Shown: positions 53,834 through 63,096, counted from the first letter of the stretch. The stretch is DNA of 64,000 nucleotides from Paenibacillus protaetiae (GCF_004135365.1 NZ_CP035492.1:2650001-2714000), one strand, 5' to 3'. Notes: generated by a model from the sequence alone, not told the origin. Translations and numbers: made by a program.

Positions 53834-53877
53834 AACAAAAGGTCAGCCGGAATATCCCGGCTGACCTTTTGTTTTGC
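53834..53877 (+). terminator. Terminator of the PhoX-like gene
   Basis: AACAAAAGGTCAGCCGG pairs with CCGGCTGACCTTTTGTT around a 6-base loop, followed by TTGC. It starts at the stop codon. Confidence 0.85.
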
Positions 53878-53923
53878 TCTACAATTATTGGCATTACTGC
53901 ATTCTCTGACCTGCCGGCGGGGG

Positions 53924-54397
53924 CTATCGCCGCTGCGGTGCAATCCGCTGCTCTGCCAGCTGCTTAAGCCCGCGGTTGCGGTATTCCAAGAAACGCCTCA
54001 TGTATGTCCTCAGCACAAGGCGTTCCGCGAGCCAGCCCAGCGGTCCAAGCGGCGCTTCCAAATACAAGACGTCCCTCAGGCGCGTCCCGCTTCCCGACGG
54101 TTCAAAATAATGCTCATGGCGCAAGCTCTTAAACGCGCCGCGCTGCATCGAATCGACAAAAACATACGGACGGCGGTATTCGCTTACAAGCGAAGTCAGC
54201 TTTTGCCGCACGCCAAAATGAGTTGCTTGAAACGTTACCGTCTCCCCGTCTCCGATCATGCCCGAAGTGACTCCGGCAATCGCGCGCTCCTTCGTAAACG
54301 GCCACGTTGTTTGCGTATGAACCCCGATGTCTCTCGCCAGATCAAAACAAACCTCAACCGGCGCATCAATCCAAATGCCCGTCTCAATTTTGACCAT
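53924..54397 (-). CDS. SRPBCC-family protein (polyketide-cyclase-like)
   Basis: A 157-residue helix-grip protein: VKIETGIWIDAPVEVCFDLA, then DIGVHTQTTWPFTKERAIAG, DGETVTFQATHFGVRQKLTS, RPYVFVDSMQRGAFKSLRHE, and HYFEPSGSGTRLRDVLYLEA. This pattern resembles the CoxG/SRPBCC group annotated in Bacillus as cell-division-inhibitor-like. The ATG at 54397 is 12 bases from GAGGAGG, a longish spacing. Ligand and role unknown. It is the last gene of a minus-strand group starting with yneF and folE. Confidence 0.82.
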   Translation of the reverse strand: MVKIETGIWIDAPVEVCFDLARDIGVHTQTTWPFTKERAIAGVTSGMIGDGETVTFQATHFGVRQKLTSLVSEYRRPYVFVDSMQRGAFKSLRHEHYFEPSGSGTRLRDVLYLEAPLGPLGWLAERLVLRTYMRRFLEYRNRGLKQLAEQRIAPQRR

Positions 54398-54484
54398 ACC
54401 GCAAAGCAGCCTCCTCTTCTCCCCATACAAAACGAAGGCTGCCGTAGGCAGCCTTCCATTCACCAGCTTTAGCTATAAATGCAA

Positions 54485-55078
54485 TTACCGTTTGATCAAA
54501 TCAAGAAATTCCGCCCGAATCGCCGGATTGGTCCGGAATTCGCCGCGAACAGCCGATGTAACGGTTTTGCTTCCCGGTTTTTTAACACCGCGCGCGCACA
54601 TGCACAGATGCTCGCCTTCCACCACAACCATGACGCCGTTCGGCTGAAGCTCCTCCATCAGGATGTCGGCCAGCTGGGTTGTAATACGCTCCTGCACCTG
54701 CAGGCGGCGGGTGATCGCTTCCACCAGCCTTGCCAGCTTGCTGAGGCCGGCAATTTTACCGCTTGGAATATATCCGATATGGGCCTTGCCAAAAAACGGC
54801 GCCATATGATGCTCGCATTGGCTGTAATACACAATGTCTTTGACGATAACAAGCTCTTCATGCTGCTCGTCGAACGTGACGCCAAGCACTTCGCGGGGAT
54901 CCACTTCGTAACCGGCGAAAATTTCCTCATACATGCGGGTTACGCGTGCCGGCGTTTCGAGCAGGCCTTCGCGCTCCACATTTTCGCCGATCAGCTTTAA
55001 AATTTCACGAACATGGTATTCGATTTGCTCTCTATGGTTATTTACCGAGCTGTTTACATAGTCTTTTCTGCCCGCCAT
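54485..55078 (-). CDS. folE: GTP cyclohydrolase I
   Basis: A 197-residue enzyme making dihydroneopterin triphosphate from GTP, the first step of folate synthesis. Zinc-site residues are in [20 protein letters not shown] and [34 protein letters not shown] and [20 protein letters not shown] are also invariant. AAGGAGGG lies 10 bases before the ATG. The length is normal. It is the only folate gene here. MtrB-type regulation, known for Bacillus folE, cannot be judged from sequence. Confidence 0.96.
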   Translation of the reverse strand: MAGRKDYVNSSVNNHREQIEYHVREILKLIGENVEREGLLETPARVTRMYEEIFAGYEVDPREVLGVTFDEQHEELVIVKDIVYYSQCEHHMAPFFGKAHIGYIPSGKIAGLSKLARLVEAITRRLQVQERITTQLADILMEELQPNGVMVVVEGEHLCMCARGVKKPGSKTVTSAVRGEFRTNPAIRAEFLDLIKR

Positions 55079-55123
55079 AAGTCGGTTGCCCTCCTTCTGC
55101 ATCGGACCCAATCGACAGGCAAA

Positions 55124-55339
55124 TTATTTACGTGGTAACTTTTGATTTTTCATCATCTGTTGCGCGCGGTTCATTTGCTGCTTATTCAGATTGTAGCCCA
55201 TCTGTTTTGCCATTTTTTGAATCATTTCCGGATTGTTCTGCATGCGTTCGATCTGCTTGCGCAAATAGAATACGCCTGCGGCAAATCCAACAATAACCCC
55301 AACGATTAGCGTAATAATCGGAATGATGTAGCTCCACAT
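55124..55339 (-). CDS. yneF: YneF-family membrane protein (UPF0154)
   Basis: A 71-residue protein with one N-terminal membrane helix (IIPIITLIVGVIVGFAAGVF) followed by a basic, amphipathic tail that has the family pattern YLRKQIERMQNNPEMIQKMA and QMGYNLNKQQMNRAQQMMKN. YneF is conserved in Firmicutes and of unknown function. AGGTGA lies upstream of the ATG. It ends 45 bases before folE on the same strand. Confidence 0.92.
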   Translation of the reverse strand: MWSYIIPIITLIVGVIVGFAAGVFYLRKQIERMQNNPEMIQKMAKQMGYNLNKQQMNRAQQMMKNQKLPRK

Positions 55340-55559
55340 AAAAAACGGTCACCTGGCCCTTTCTCATTAACCTTATGGATGTACAAGCTTTGTCATAATT
55401 CAACCTATAATAGCACGGAAAACGGCACGTCCGCAAACCGCTTTTTTTGCCTTTTGGCCGCGCCGCATCAGGCTTCTTCGCCATCTTTGAACAGGGCTGC
55501 TCGCCCCCGTTATAGCCGGCGGCTATTCGTCCGCCAGTGCCGACAGCTTCATGCCTGCC

Positions 55560-56777
55560 CTAGACCGGCGGATGCTCGCCCGTTATGGCCGGCTGCTCCA
55601 GAGCCCGCTTGATATAACAGACCGCTTCCTCGTCCGTCTCGGCGGCAAGCGCCTGTTCGAGCGCGGCTTTGGCAGCCTCGCCGCCGATTTGGCCAAGCGA
55701 CCAGGCAGCTGTCCCCCGCAGCACCGGGCGGGTGTCTTTCAGCAGCACCTCGGTCAAGTCCGGGACGGCGCTCGCTTCTTTAAAGGTGCCAAGCGCAATG
55801 ACCGCATTGCGCTGGATCGGCTTTTTGCCCCGCCATGCCGATGAGGTATGGCCGTACCGCTCTTTGAATTCCCGGTTGCCGATCGTCAGCAGCGGCACAA
55901 GCAGCGGCTTCGCCAGCTCGGGATCCGGCTGCAGCTCGGGCTGATGCGTCCAGTTTTTGCCCCGGTTTTTCGGGCATACGGTCTGGCAGGTGTCGCAGCC
56001 GTACAGCCGGTTGCCGATTTTGCGCATAAACGGCTCGGGAACCCAGTCTTTTGTTTGCGTAATAAACGAAATGCACCGTTTCGCATTCAGCTGTCCCGGC
56101 GCAACGATTGCGCCGGTCGGACAAGCGTCGATACATTTGGTGCACTCCCCGCAGCTGTCCGTCACAGGCTCGTCCGGCGGCAGCGGCAAGTTCGTAATCA
56201 TTTCGCCGAGGTAAATCCATGACCCAAACTCCGGCGAAATAATGGAACAGTTTTTGGCGCTCCAGCCGATGCCCGCCCGCTCTGCTACCGCACGGTCGGA
56301 CAATTCGCCCGTATCGACCATGCTTTCCGCCAGCATCGCCGGCACCCGCTCCTTCAGCCAAGCTTCGAGCCGGGCCAGCCGGTCGCGAAGCACGGTATGG
56401 TAGTCGAGCCCCCAAGCCGAGCGGGCCATAATGCCTCTGCGGGCGCCCGGTTCGGACTTCGGCGGACTTACCAGCTTGGACGGGTAAGCGACCGCAATCG
56501 CAACGATCGACTGCGCCGTCGGCAGCAGCAGTCCCGGCGTTGTGCGCTTGTCCAAATCCGGCTCTTCAAATCCCGATTCATACCCAAGCTCGCGGTGCCG
56601 GATGAGCCGCTGCTTCAGCTCTGTAAACGGAGCGGAGGAAGCGACCCCGATTTTATCAATGCCCAGCAGAGGAGCAGCCTCTTTCATTTCTTCCTTCAGT
56701 GCCGCCCAAAAACCGCCGCCCATGACGGGCATGGAAGCCGAATCAGCGCCTCCGCTCTGATGAAGTTGTTCTGCCAT
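55560..56777 (-). CDS. queG: Epoxyqueuosine reductase
   Basis: A 405-residue cobalamin- and iron-sulfur-dependent enzyme that completes queuosine in tRNA anticodons. Two 4Fe-4S motifs are visible: CGECTKCIDACPTGAI and CDTCQTVCPKN, the second preceded by NRLYG. The N-terminal region has KIGVASSAPF, YHTVLRDRLARLEAWL and GWSAKNCSIISPEFGSWIYL. The C-terminal 90 residues are HEAT-like (RNAVIALGTF, RGTAAWSLGQIG), as in Bacillus QueG. GAGGAAGGGG lies before the ATG. It faces nothing but a 220-base gap downstream and no other queuosine genes are near. Confidence 0.95.
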   Translation of the reverse strand: MAEQLHQSGGADSASMPVMGGGFWAALKEEMKEAAPLLGIDKIGVASSAPFTELKQRLIRHRELGYESGFEEPDLDKRTTPGLLLPTAQSIVAIAVAYPSKLVSPPKSEPGARRGIMARSAWGLDYHTVLRDRLARLEAWLKERVPAMLAESMVDTGELSDRAVAERAGIGWSAKNCSIISPEFGSWIYLGEMITNLPLPPDEPVTDSCGECTKCIDACPTGAIVAPGQLNAKRCISFITQTKDWVPEPFMRKIGNRLYGCDTCQTVCPKNRGKNWTHQPELQPDPELAKPLLVPLLTIGNREFKERYGHTSSAWRGKKPIQRNAVIALGTFKEASAVPDLTEVLLKDTRPVLRGTAAWSLGQIGGEAAKAALEQALAAETDEEAVCYIKRALEQPAITGEHPPV

Positions 56778-56820
56778 AGAATGCTCCCCTTCCTCACAAG
56801 GGCAAAAACGATGCCAAACC

Positions 56821-57255
56821 TTACAGCCGTTTAATCGCTTCGCGGGCCAGCTCGTCGCAGCGGTTGTTCCATTCGTTGTCGCTATGCCCTTTGACCTTGA
56901 TATATTCCACTTGATGCTGGCTCATCACGTCGAGCAGCTTTTTCCACAAATCCTGGTTTTCGACCGGTTCCTTTTTGCTGTTTTTCCAGCCGTTCCTCTG
57001 CCAGCCGCGAATCCAGTTCTGCTGGAAGCAGTTCACCACATAAGCCGAATCGCTGTACACTTTAATGTTGCACGGCTCCTTCAGCAGAGACAGCGCCTCA
57101 ATAACCGCCAATATTTCCATCCGGTTATTGGTCGTATGCTTCTCTCCGCCCGAAATCTCCTTTTTATGCTGGCCATAAAAAAGGACGGCCCCGTACCCGC
57201 CGGGACCCGGATTGCCTGAACATGCTCCGTCCGTATAGATCGTAACTTCCTTCAT
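56821..57255 (-). CDS. rnhA: Ribonuclease HI
   Basis: A 144-residue nuclease that removes RNA from RNA-DNA hybrids. The catalytic carboxylates are visible in [43 protein letters not shown] and [11 protein letters not shown]. The basic handle [20 protein letters not shown], typical of type I bacterial RNase H, is present. GGAGGGG lies just before the ATG at 57255. It starts 12 bases after the lepB stop codon, so the two are co-transcribed. Confidence 0.96.
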   Translation of the reverse strand: MKEVTIYTDGACSGNPGPGGYGAVLFYGQHKKEISGGEKHTTNNRMEILAVIEALSLLKEPCNIKVYSDSAYVVNCFQQNWIRGWQRNGWKNSKKEPVENQDLWKKLLDVMSQHQVEYIKVKGHSDNEWNNRCDELAREAIKRL

Positions 57256-57266
57256 ATTCCCCTCCA

Positions 57267-57866
57267 TCACAGCATCGTCATTTGATTAAGCGGCCATACG
57301 ATAAAATCGGCCTTTCCCTGAATCAATGCTTCCGGTACAGTGCCAAATACGCGGCTATCCTTGCTTGCCTGTGCGTGCCGATTGTCGCCCAGCACAAAAT
57401 AGCTGCCCTTCTCGACGATATGAGGACCGTAATCATGCCCTTCAATTACCGTATCAATATAGGGCTCATTCACAAGCTGGCCGTTCCGGTACAGCTTTTT
57501 ATTGTAAATTTCAATCTGGTCGCCGGGGACGCCGACTACCCGCTTCACCAGAAGCTCGGGTTTGCTCAGTCCCATCCGGACGTCCAGCGGATCTTTTATT
57601 ATGATGACATCCCCGGCCTTCGGGCTGCGGGCTTTATACACCACTTTATTGACAAACAGCCATTCCTTGTCCCGCAGCGTCGGCTCCATCGAATGCCCTT
57701 CTACGGTGGACAAATTAAAAACAAACAAATGAAGCGCAAGCACAATAACAAAAGCAATGCCCGCTGTTTTTAACCATTCGAACAGTTCTTTTGGCCAATT
57801 TATTTTCGAAGAAGCAGGAGCTTCCGCCATTTGGTCATGCGGCCCTTCCAAATCGGACGTGTTCAT
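57267..57866 (-). CDS. lepB: Signal peptidase I
   Basis: A 199-residue type I signal peptidase of the SipS kind with a single membrane anchor ([20 protein letters not shown]). The catalytic serine is in EGHSMEPTL and the lysine in [11 protein letters not shown]. The C-terminal boxes [20 protein letters not shown] are also present. It acts on the outer face of the membrane to release Sec-exported proteins. The ATG at 57866 has GGGGTGA upstream. It is followed by rnhA. Confidence 0.94.
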   Translation of the reverse strand: MNTSDLEGPHDQMAEAPASSKINWPKELFEWLKTAGIAFVIVLALHLFVFNLSTVEGHSMEPTLRDKEWLFVNKVVYKARSPKAGDVIIIKDPLDVRMGLSKPELLVKRVVGVPGDQIEIYNKKLYRNGQLVNEPYIDTVIEGHDYGPHIVEKGSYFVLGDNRHAQASKDSRVFGTVPEALIQGKADFIVWPLNQMTML

Positions 57867-58043
57867 GGTTTCACCCCGCGGCACCTTATAGATTAGACAT
57901 CGTCAGCATGTGACTTGCCTCCATCATATCAATTCAAAGCCAAATAGAAAAGCATATCCATTCATGGAGCCGCGAGGCGTCCCATCGGATATGCCTAAAT
58001 ATATACAGCATTTATATTCTATACGTTAAACGAAATGTCGGCA

Positions 58044-58466
58044 TCAGCCGGCGACGATGCTAAGCTTCTGAAAAGAACGAAAAAAATCAGTGGCTGCGTA
58101 ACCAAGCGATTCATAAAGGGGCAAAATCGGCTCATTATGCTCGTCCGCTGTAATCATAATTTTCATAACATTGCGCTGTTCAAAGCGCTGGCGCAAAGAC
58201 TGGATAAGCGCTTTGCCGATTCCTTGCCGCTGATGATGCGGATGAACCGCGATCCGATAATAATAACCTTTGTTATTATCAATCGTTCCGATCATGATGC
58301 CTACCACCTCGGATTCCTCGACAGCAACCAGAACGAGCTCGCTGTCCCATGACAACTGACGTGCAAAAGCTTCCATCGTTTGTTCGTAACACTCTTCAGA
58401 AAGAACCATCTCTAACAAGCCGGTAACAAGCTGATAATCAGATAATTGAAAGGAACGCACCTTCAT
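58044..58466 (-). CDS. GNAT-family acetyltransferase
   Basis: A 140-residue GNAT. Strand and loop YYYRIAVHPHHQRQGIGKAL contain the acetyl-CoA motif (QRQGIGKA), and the C-terminal EPILPLYESLGYAA is typical. AAGGTG precedes the ATG. It is unrelated in sequence detail to the cluster GNAT at 51.7 kb. Substrate unknown. Confidence 0.87.
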   Translation of the reverse strand: MKVRSFQLSDYQLVTGLLEMVLSEECYEQTMEAFARQLSWDSELVLVAVEESEVVGIMIGTIDNNKGYYYRIAVHPHHQRQGIGKALIQSLRQRFEQRNVMKIMITADEHNEPILPLYESLGYAATDFFRSFQKLSIVAG

Positions 58467-58607
58467 TGATTTACACCTTCTATACCTTGTCATAGTGATG
58501 CCAGTTATGACTATTATACGACAATTTTTAACGAAACCCTGCTTAAATCTTTAAAATTCCTTAAAAAATTTAAAGAAATATGTAGTTTTCTCTTGAAAAC
58601 GCTTTAT

Positions 58608-58621
58608 TTTAAGCGCTTACA
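58608..58621. promoter_or_regulatory. cre-like CcpA box upstream of sodA and the GNAT gene
   Basis: TTTAAGCGCTTACA matches the cre consensus TGWAANCGNTNWCA except at position 2. It lies 230 bases before sodA and 140 before the divergent GNAT, so it more probably concerns a promoter not identified here. Confidence 0.4.
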
Positions 58622-58780
58622 GTCGATTTTCTTGCCATTTTTCCGTTTTTGTTATGAAATTCGGCTTATCGGGTAATGGTATAAAAGAATGACAGTCCTG
58701 TCGTTTTGAATGCCGGGAGACATCCTTTTGCCTCTTTTAAACAAGGCCGGAGGGCATAGAATACTTTTGAAACGTAAATG

Positions 58781-58809
58781 TTGATTTATTCAGATGAATG
58801 AGAGATAAT
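58781..58809 (+). promoter_or_regulatory. Promoter of sodA
   Basis: TTGATT (58781-58786) and GATAAT (58804-58809) are spaced 17 bases apart, 45 bases before the sodA start codon. Confidence 0.65.
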
Positions 58810-58853
58810 GGATTTGGATATTTTCATAAACCACATATGGAGGCTGATTAACT

Positions 58854-59468
58854 ATGGCTCATCAACTACCTGCATTGCCATACGCCAATAATGCGCTCGA
58901 ACCGCACATTGATGCGACTACGATGGAAATCCATCATGACCGCCATCACAATACTTACGTAACAAACCTGAATGCTGCTCTGGAATCCGCTCCTGAGCTG
59001 CAAGACAAATCCGTTGAAGAACTGCTTGCTAACAACCTGGCAATCGTTCCTGAAGCGATCCGCACAGCTGTCCGCAACAACGGCGGCGGCCATGCGAACC
59101 ACAGCCTGTTCTGGGAAATCATCGGACCAAACGGCGGCGGCGCTCCTACTGGCGCTCTTGCTGCAGCAATCGAAAGCGAACTGGGCGGCTTCGACAAATT
59201 CAAAGAAGATTTCGCCAAAGCAGCTACAACCCGCTTCGGCAGCGGCTGGGCATGGCTTTCCGTGAAAGACGGCAAGCTGAAAGTATCGAGCCTGCCTAAC
59301 CAAGACAGCCCGCTGATGGAAGGCGAAACGCCGATCCTTGGCCTGGATGTTTGGGAGCATGCTTACTACCTGAAATACCAAAACAAACGCCCTGACTACA
59401 TCGCAGCGTTCTGGAACGTTGTAAACTGGGCTGAAGCAAACAAACGTTACGAAGCTGCTGTAAAATAA
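58854..59468 (+). CDS. sodA: Superoxide dismutase (Mn/Fe type)
   Basis: A 204-residue enzyme that detoxifies superoxide. Metal ligands are visible: a His in [16 protein letters not shown], a His in [12 protein letters not shown], and Asp and His in [29 protein letters not shown] and the surrounding Gly/Gln pattern suit the manganese form, as usual in Bacillus. GGAGGCTGATTAACT precedes the ATG. It is monocistronic with a strong terminator. Confidence 0.97.
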   Translation: MAHQLPALPYANNALEPHIDATTMEIHHDRHHNTYVTNLNAALESAPELQDKSVEELLANNLAIVPEAIRTAVRNNGGGHANHSLFWEIIGPNGGGAPTGALAAAIESELGGFDKFKEDFAKAATTRFGSGWAWLSVKDGKLKVSSLPNQDSPLMEGETPILGLDVWEHAYYLKYQNKRPDYIAAFWNVVNWAEANKRYEAAVK

Positions 59469-59487
59469 CGTTTCGTTCCGTATTACA

Positions 59488-59540
59488 AAGGGATCGTCCC
59501 GCACCGCCGGTTGGCCGGTGCAGGGACGATCCTTTTTTTT
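59488..59540 (+). terminator. Terminator of sodA
   Basis: GGATCGTCCC (59491-59500) pairs with GGGACGATCC (59523-59532), with an inner GCACCG/CGGTGC stem, then eight T. Confidence 0.9.
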
Positions 59541-59648
59541 GCGGCTTGCCGCAGCGCACAATGCGGGATGCACACCGCCGGGCATTCGCCGCATAGAATA
59601 CTGCAGAATCTTCGCCCAAACTTACTGTGAAGGAGTGCAATCAAGCCG

Positions 59649-60269
59649 ATGACATACATGAACGGCCAAACCGGCAAGCGGATGCAGTATATCCCGCCTT
59701 CCGTGCCCGCAGGCAGCGACTGCGGCTGCGGCGGACCGCGCCGCCGGACAGGTGCAGCCGCTTCAGCCGGACCAGGCTTGCAGCAGCAGCCGGCCTATGT
59801 TTCTGCGCCCGGACCATCCTACGCCGCTCCAGGCATGATGCCCGGAACGCCCTATCCCGCAAACGGCGGTTATCCGCCGCAAACAAGGCCGGTGTTCCCG
59901 ATGCCGATCCCGTTCCCGGCGCCGCAGCTCCAAGGCCCGATTCCCGCCGCGCCTGTCACGGTGGAAATCGAAAGCGCTGCAGGGCAAAGCCAGAAATACC
60001 GCCTAGCCTACCGGCCAGGTCTTACGCTGATCGAATCGCTGCTGCAAACGGGCGCCGTCCAGCTTTCGCCCGGCGGTCAAATCGCTTCCGTTCATCAGCG
60101 GCCGGTTGAAGGGCAGTTTGACGCTGTCCTGACGCTAAACGGCGAGCAAATTCCGCTTTCCTTGCTTTATTTTCCGATTCATCCAAACGATACGGTGCGG
60201 CTGAATCTTGTGCCTTCCTTCCAGCCGGGTTATTATGCTCCCGGCGCCTTTAATCCCGGCTTTGAATAA
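59649..60269 (+). CDS. Proline-rich protein with a beta-rich C-terminal domain
   Basis: A 206-residue protein of unrecognised family. The N-terminal half is low complexity (Pro/Gly/Ala, with a GSDCGCGGPRRR motif and PGMMPGTPYPANGGYPPQ). The C-terminal 90 residues look like a compact beta-grasp or ubiquitin-like fold: VTVEIESAAGQSQKYRLAY, GLTLIESLLQTGAVQLSP, GEQIPLSLLYFPIHPNDTVR. No signal peptide or membrane segment. GAAGGAG lies 11 bases before the ATG, so the start could also be the ATG at 59658. A coat or surface role is possible from composition but not shown. Confidence 0.75.
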   Translation: MTYMNGQTGKRMQYIPPSVPAGSDCGCGGPRRRTGAAASAGPGLQQQPAYVSAPGPSYAAPGMMPGTPYPANGGYPPQTRPVFPMPIPFPAPQLQGPIPAAPVTVEIESAAGQSQKYRLAYRPGLTLIESLLQTGAVQLSPGGQIASVHQRPVEGQFDAVLTLNGEQIPLSLLYFPIHPNDTVRLNLVPSFQPGYYAPGAFNPGFE

Positions 60270-60314
60270 AAAATGCCGGGATGTCTAACCCGGCAGCAGC
60301 TGCCGGAAAGCAGC

Positions 60315-60361
60315 AAAAGGTATCCCGCAGCCGCCCACCGGTCACCGGGATACCTTTTTCC
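60315..60361 (+). terminator. Terminator between the proline-rich gene and the protease
   Basis: AAAAGGTATCCCG pairs with CGGGATACCTTTTT, with a CACCGGT inner repeat, and ends in TTTTTCC. It serves the plus-strand gene and possibly the convergent protease gene. Confidence 0.85.
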
Positions 60362-60411
60362 TTGTCGTTTGAACCGATGAACCCGTCTGAACGGACAATG
60401 GGCTGCAAACG

Positions 60412-61563
60412 TTATTCAATCGCTTTCCCTTTGCCGCTGATCAGCTTGAGCTGGTCATTCTCATAGGCTACAACATACGTAACCTGATATTTGCTCAGCT
60501 TGTATTCGCCGTCCTTCCGTTCATCCACCGAAATTACGGCCGTTACGGTGGCGGAGTCCTTCGAGTCGCTTGTCACATACATATCGTCAATAACAACGTT
60601 GCGAGTCGACAAGTACCCTTGCCGGAAATCCTCGTAGCTTGTGCCTTCCTTCCAGTTGCCGCCAAGCAAAGAGTAGGCATAAACGTAATCGGCGCTGTTC
60701 AGGCTGTCGTAAAAATGCTTCACCAAATATTGGCTGTATTCCGTTATCGAAGCAGCCTGCTGCCCTTGTCCTTGCGTTTGCCCTTGAGACGCATTCGTAT
60801 CGTCCTGGCCAGAGGCCGCAGTATCCGGCAGCGTCGCCATCGGCTGCTTGGACCAGCCTTCAGCCAAATCCAGCACATCCATAACCGGAATACTGAAGCC
60901 GATCATGCCTTCCTCGATGCCGGCGGAATTAATGCCGATCACGCCTCCGGTTGCTTTATCCACCAGCGGGCCGCCGCTGTTGCCTTTCGCAATGACTGCC
61001 GAGATCTGATACAAATCTTTGTAGCTGTACGGGTCGATTACAAAAGAGCGCCCGACACCGCTTATAATGCCCGTTGTGACGGTATTCTGAAAGCCCAGCG
61101 GGCTGCCGACCGCAATCACCTCATCGCCGACTTCCGCTTTCCGGTCGCGGATCACGGGCAGCGGCTGGACGCCTGCCAGCTCCTGCACCCGCACGACAGC
61201 AACGTCCGTCTCTTCGCTGATGCCGATCACTTTCCCTTGCAGCACGCGCGCATCCGCCGTTTTGACCGTGACATCCGTTGCTCCTGTTACGACATGAGCG
61301 TTTGTAATCAAATCGCCTTGGTCATTGTATAGAAATCCCGATCCTTGCATGCCGTCCGGCGTTTCAATTGTAACGACCAGCTTTTGTGTTTCATAAATAA
61401 CGTCCTTCAGCGATTTAGGGCCGCTTTGCTCCGGCACCTCCGCCAGCAGCGGCTTCCCCTGCAGCTGCTTGGGCACTTCCATATGCACCACGCCTGCCGC
61501 GCCTGCCGCTGCGCAGATCATAACGGTACATAATGCGGCGCTTATCCATACCGATTTTCTCAT
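60412..61563 (-). CDS. HtrA-like trypsin-family serine protease without PDZ
   Basis: A 383-residue exported protease. An N-terminal signal/anchor segment (SVWISAALCTVMICAAAGAA) precedes a trypsin-like domain. The triad is visible as LITNAHVVTGA (His), SEETDVAVVRV (Asp) and AKGNSGGPLVD (Ser). In HtrA enzymes a PDZ domain follows; here there is a Gln/Ser/Gly linker (QGQTQGQGQQA), then a 110-residue NTF2/DUF4878-like domain (HFYDSLNSADYVYAYSLLGG). AAAGGAC precedes the ATG. It starts 25 bases after a zinc-ribbon membrane protein gene on the same strand. A role in envelope protein quality control is likely. Confidence 0.9.
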   Translation of the reverse strand: MRKSVWISAALCTVMICAAAGAAGVVHMEVPKQLQGKPLLAEVPEQSGPKSLKDVIYETQKLVVTIETPDGMQGSGFLYNDQGDLITNAHVVTGATDVTVKTADARVLQGKVIGISEETDVAVVRVQELAGVQPLPVIRDRKAEVGDEVIAVGSPLGFQNTVTTGIISGVGRSFVIDPYSYKDLYQISAVIAKGNSGGPLVDKATGGVIGINSAGIEEGMIGFSIPVMDVLDLAEGWSKQPMATLPDTAASGQDDTNASQGQTQGQGQQAASITEYSQYLVKHFYDSLNSADYVYAYSLLGGNWKEGTSYEDFRQGYLSTRNVVIDDMYVTSDSKDSATVTAVISVDERKDGEYKLSKYQVTYVVAYENDQLKLISGKGKAIE

Positions 61564-61588
61564 TGTCCTTTTTCTCCCCAAGCAGCCA

Positions 61589-62869
61589 TTAATCCAAATA
61601 CCAGGTCGCGTGATCGACTACAACTTTTACATCGGACTGCTTGATGTCCGGCGAAGCCCATGTAAAAGTCATTTCATCACCCGGCTCTACATAATTAGGC
61701 GCAGCATCCGCCTCGCCAGCGGCAAGCAGCTCTCCTTCGAGGCTGGATACCGTAAACTGTACTTTAACCGTATAAATCGGCCTTGTAGCTGAATTTTTCA
61801 AATGGCCGGTTACGATCAGATTGCCGTTGTCATCAAGCGTCTGCTCCAGACGCACCACTTCCACGGCAGACGTATGATTGCGCAAATCTTCTTCCGCTGC
61901 AATTTGCATAGCGTGTTCTATCCGCGCCTGTTCGGCGTCTTCAAACTGCTGCTTCTGCTGCTTAATTTGCTCCTGCAGCTTTAGAAGCGGTTCATTGCCC
62001 GGCTCATAATCAAGGCCGGACTGAACAGCCGCCAGCGCTTCGGTAAATTTTTTGGCCGCCAGCAGGCTTGAGGCTTCCTTGTTGCTGACCGCTGCGATTT
62101 TATCCTTCAGCTTGGCCTGCAGCGCTTCCGCCGCTGCGCCCGTCAGCGGCTGCACTTCCTTATATTTGGCGGCAAGCGCGTCAACCGTATTCAAGGAATC
62201 CAGCTCATTTTCAGCCTTTTGCACTTCAAGCTTTACATTAAGCTGCTCCAGTTCGGCGCGGATCGGCTCAAACAACGTCCCTTCCTGCACGAGCAGCTTC
62301 GAGCGCAGCTGTTCCAGCTGAAGCTCCGCTTCGTTTAATGAGTTATTGTCCATTAAACCGCTGATTTGCTGCAAGCTGCTTTTATCCTGCAGCGCTTTTT
62401 GTACAGCTACGATATCTTGCTGCACCGCTTCATAAGCCGGGCGTTTGCTTGACGCCTGCTTCAGCAGCTTCATGGCGCTTTCGTAATCGCCGGCAAGGCC
62501 GGCCTGCTGCGCCTGCATATGCCACTCCCGCACTTCGCTGTTTACGTTGTCTTCGTGCACATAATAAGCAAATACCCCGCCGGCGGACAACACCAGCACG
62601 GCAAAAGGAATCAGTCCCCAAATGAGCCAGCCCGGGCTTTTTTTCCGCTCATCCGGCCGGACGGCCTGCACGCTGGAAGGCAGCAGGCCGCCTTCCCGAT
62701 CCGGCACAGCGGACAAGCCGCTTTCAACGCCGGCTGCGGCTTCCTGCTGCTCCGGCCCCTGCTCCGGCTCCAAAGGCGCGCGGCCGTCCTCCGGCTGCAG
62801 CAGCCGGCCGCATTGGTTGCAATAAACAGCATCCTCGGGCTGCTTTTTCCCGCAATGATGGCAATACAA
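61589..62869 (-). CDS. Zinc-ribbon membrane protein with extracytoplasmic coiled coil
   Basis: A 426-residue protein starting at TTG (MYCHHCGKKQ); an in-frame stop lies a few codons upstream, so no longer start exists. The N-terminal zinc ribbon CHHCGKKQPEDAVYCNQCG is cytoplasmic, followed by an acidic linker, one membrane helix (WGLIPFAVLVLSAGGVFAYY, about 85-104), a long helical Leu/Gln/Ala/Glu-rich region and a C-terminal beta domain (LDDNGNLIVTGHLKNSATRP). TcaA/YvbJ-like proteins share this zinc-ribbon-plus-membrane plan. It is upstream of and probably co-transcribed with the protease gene. Function unknown. Confidence 0.82.
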   Translation of the reverse strand: MYCHHCGKKQPEDAVYCNQCGRLLQPEDGRAPLEPEQGPEQQEAAAGVESGLSAVPDREGGLLPSSVQAVRPDERKKSPGWLIWGLIPFAVLVLSAGGVFAYYVHEDNVNSEVREWHMQAQQAGLAGDYESAMKLLKQASSKRPAYEAVQQDIVAVQKALQDKSSLQQISGLMDNNSLNEAELQLEQLRSKLLVQEGTLFEPIRAELEQLNVKLEVQKAENELDSLNTVDALAAKYKEVQPLTGAAAEALQAKLKDKIAAVSNKEASSLLAAKKFTEALAAVQSGLDYEPGNEPLLKLQEQIKQQKQQFEDAEQARIEHAMQIAAEEDLRNHTSAVEVVRLEQTLDDNGNLIVTGHLKNSATRPIYTVKVQFTVSSLEGELLAAGEADAAPNYVEPGDEMTFTWASPDIKQSDVKVVVDHATWYLD

Positions 62870-62969
62870 ATCCGTTCAACCCCCGACGTTTCCCCATTGT
62901 CTGTTCTTACATTCAATTTATGATGAAGGAGGCTGATTATCCAGCCCCAATATTTGCCGAAATCCGCAA

Positions 62970-63013
62970 AATAAAAAAGAGCAATCCGAGGAGCGAGCCT
63001 CGTCTTACTCTTA
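62970..63013 (-). terminator. Terminator of the araB-like gene
   Basis: On the minus strand AAGAG-TAAGA-CGAGG pairs with CCTCG-GATTG-CTCTT and is followed by TTTTATTTT. It lies 85 bases after the kinase stop codon. Confidence 0.6.
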
Positions 63014-63096
63014 TCCATAATAGCACACTTGAATTTATTGATACATGATTTCCAGCCGAAGCCGGCCATCTTTTTCAAAATTTAGGAAATTAGTCC

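Larger units (their letters stand above)
58467..58853. other. Regulatory gap between a GNAT gene and sodA
   Basis: This 387-base AT-rich stretch has no credible open frame. It holds a cre-like site and the sodA promoter (listed separately). The remainder shows no clear RNA gene or repeat. Confidence 0.5.
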
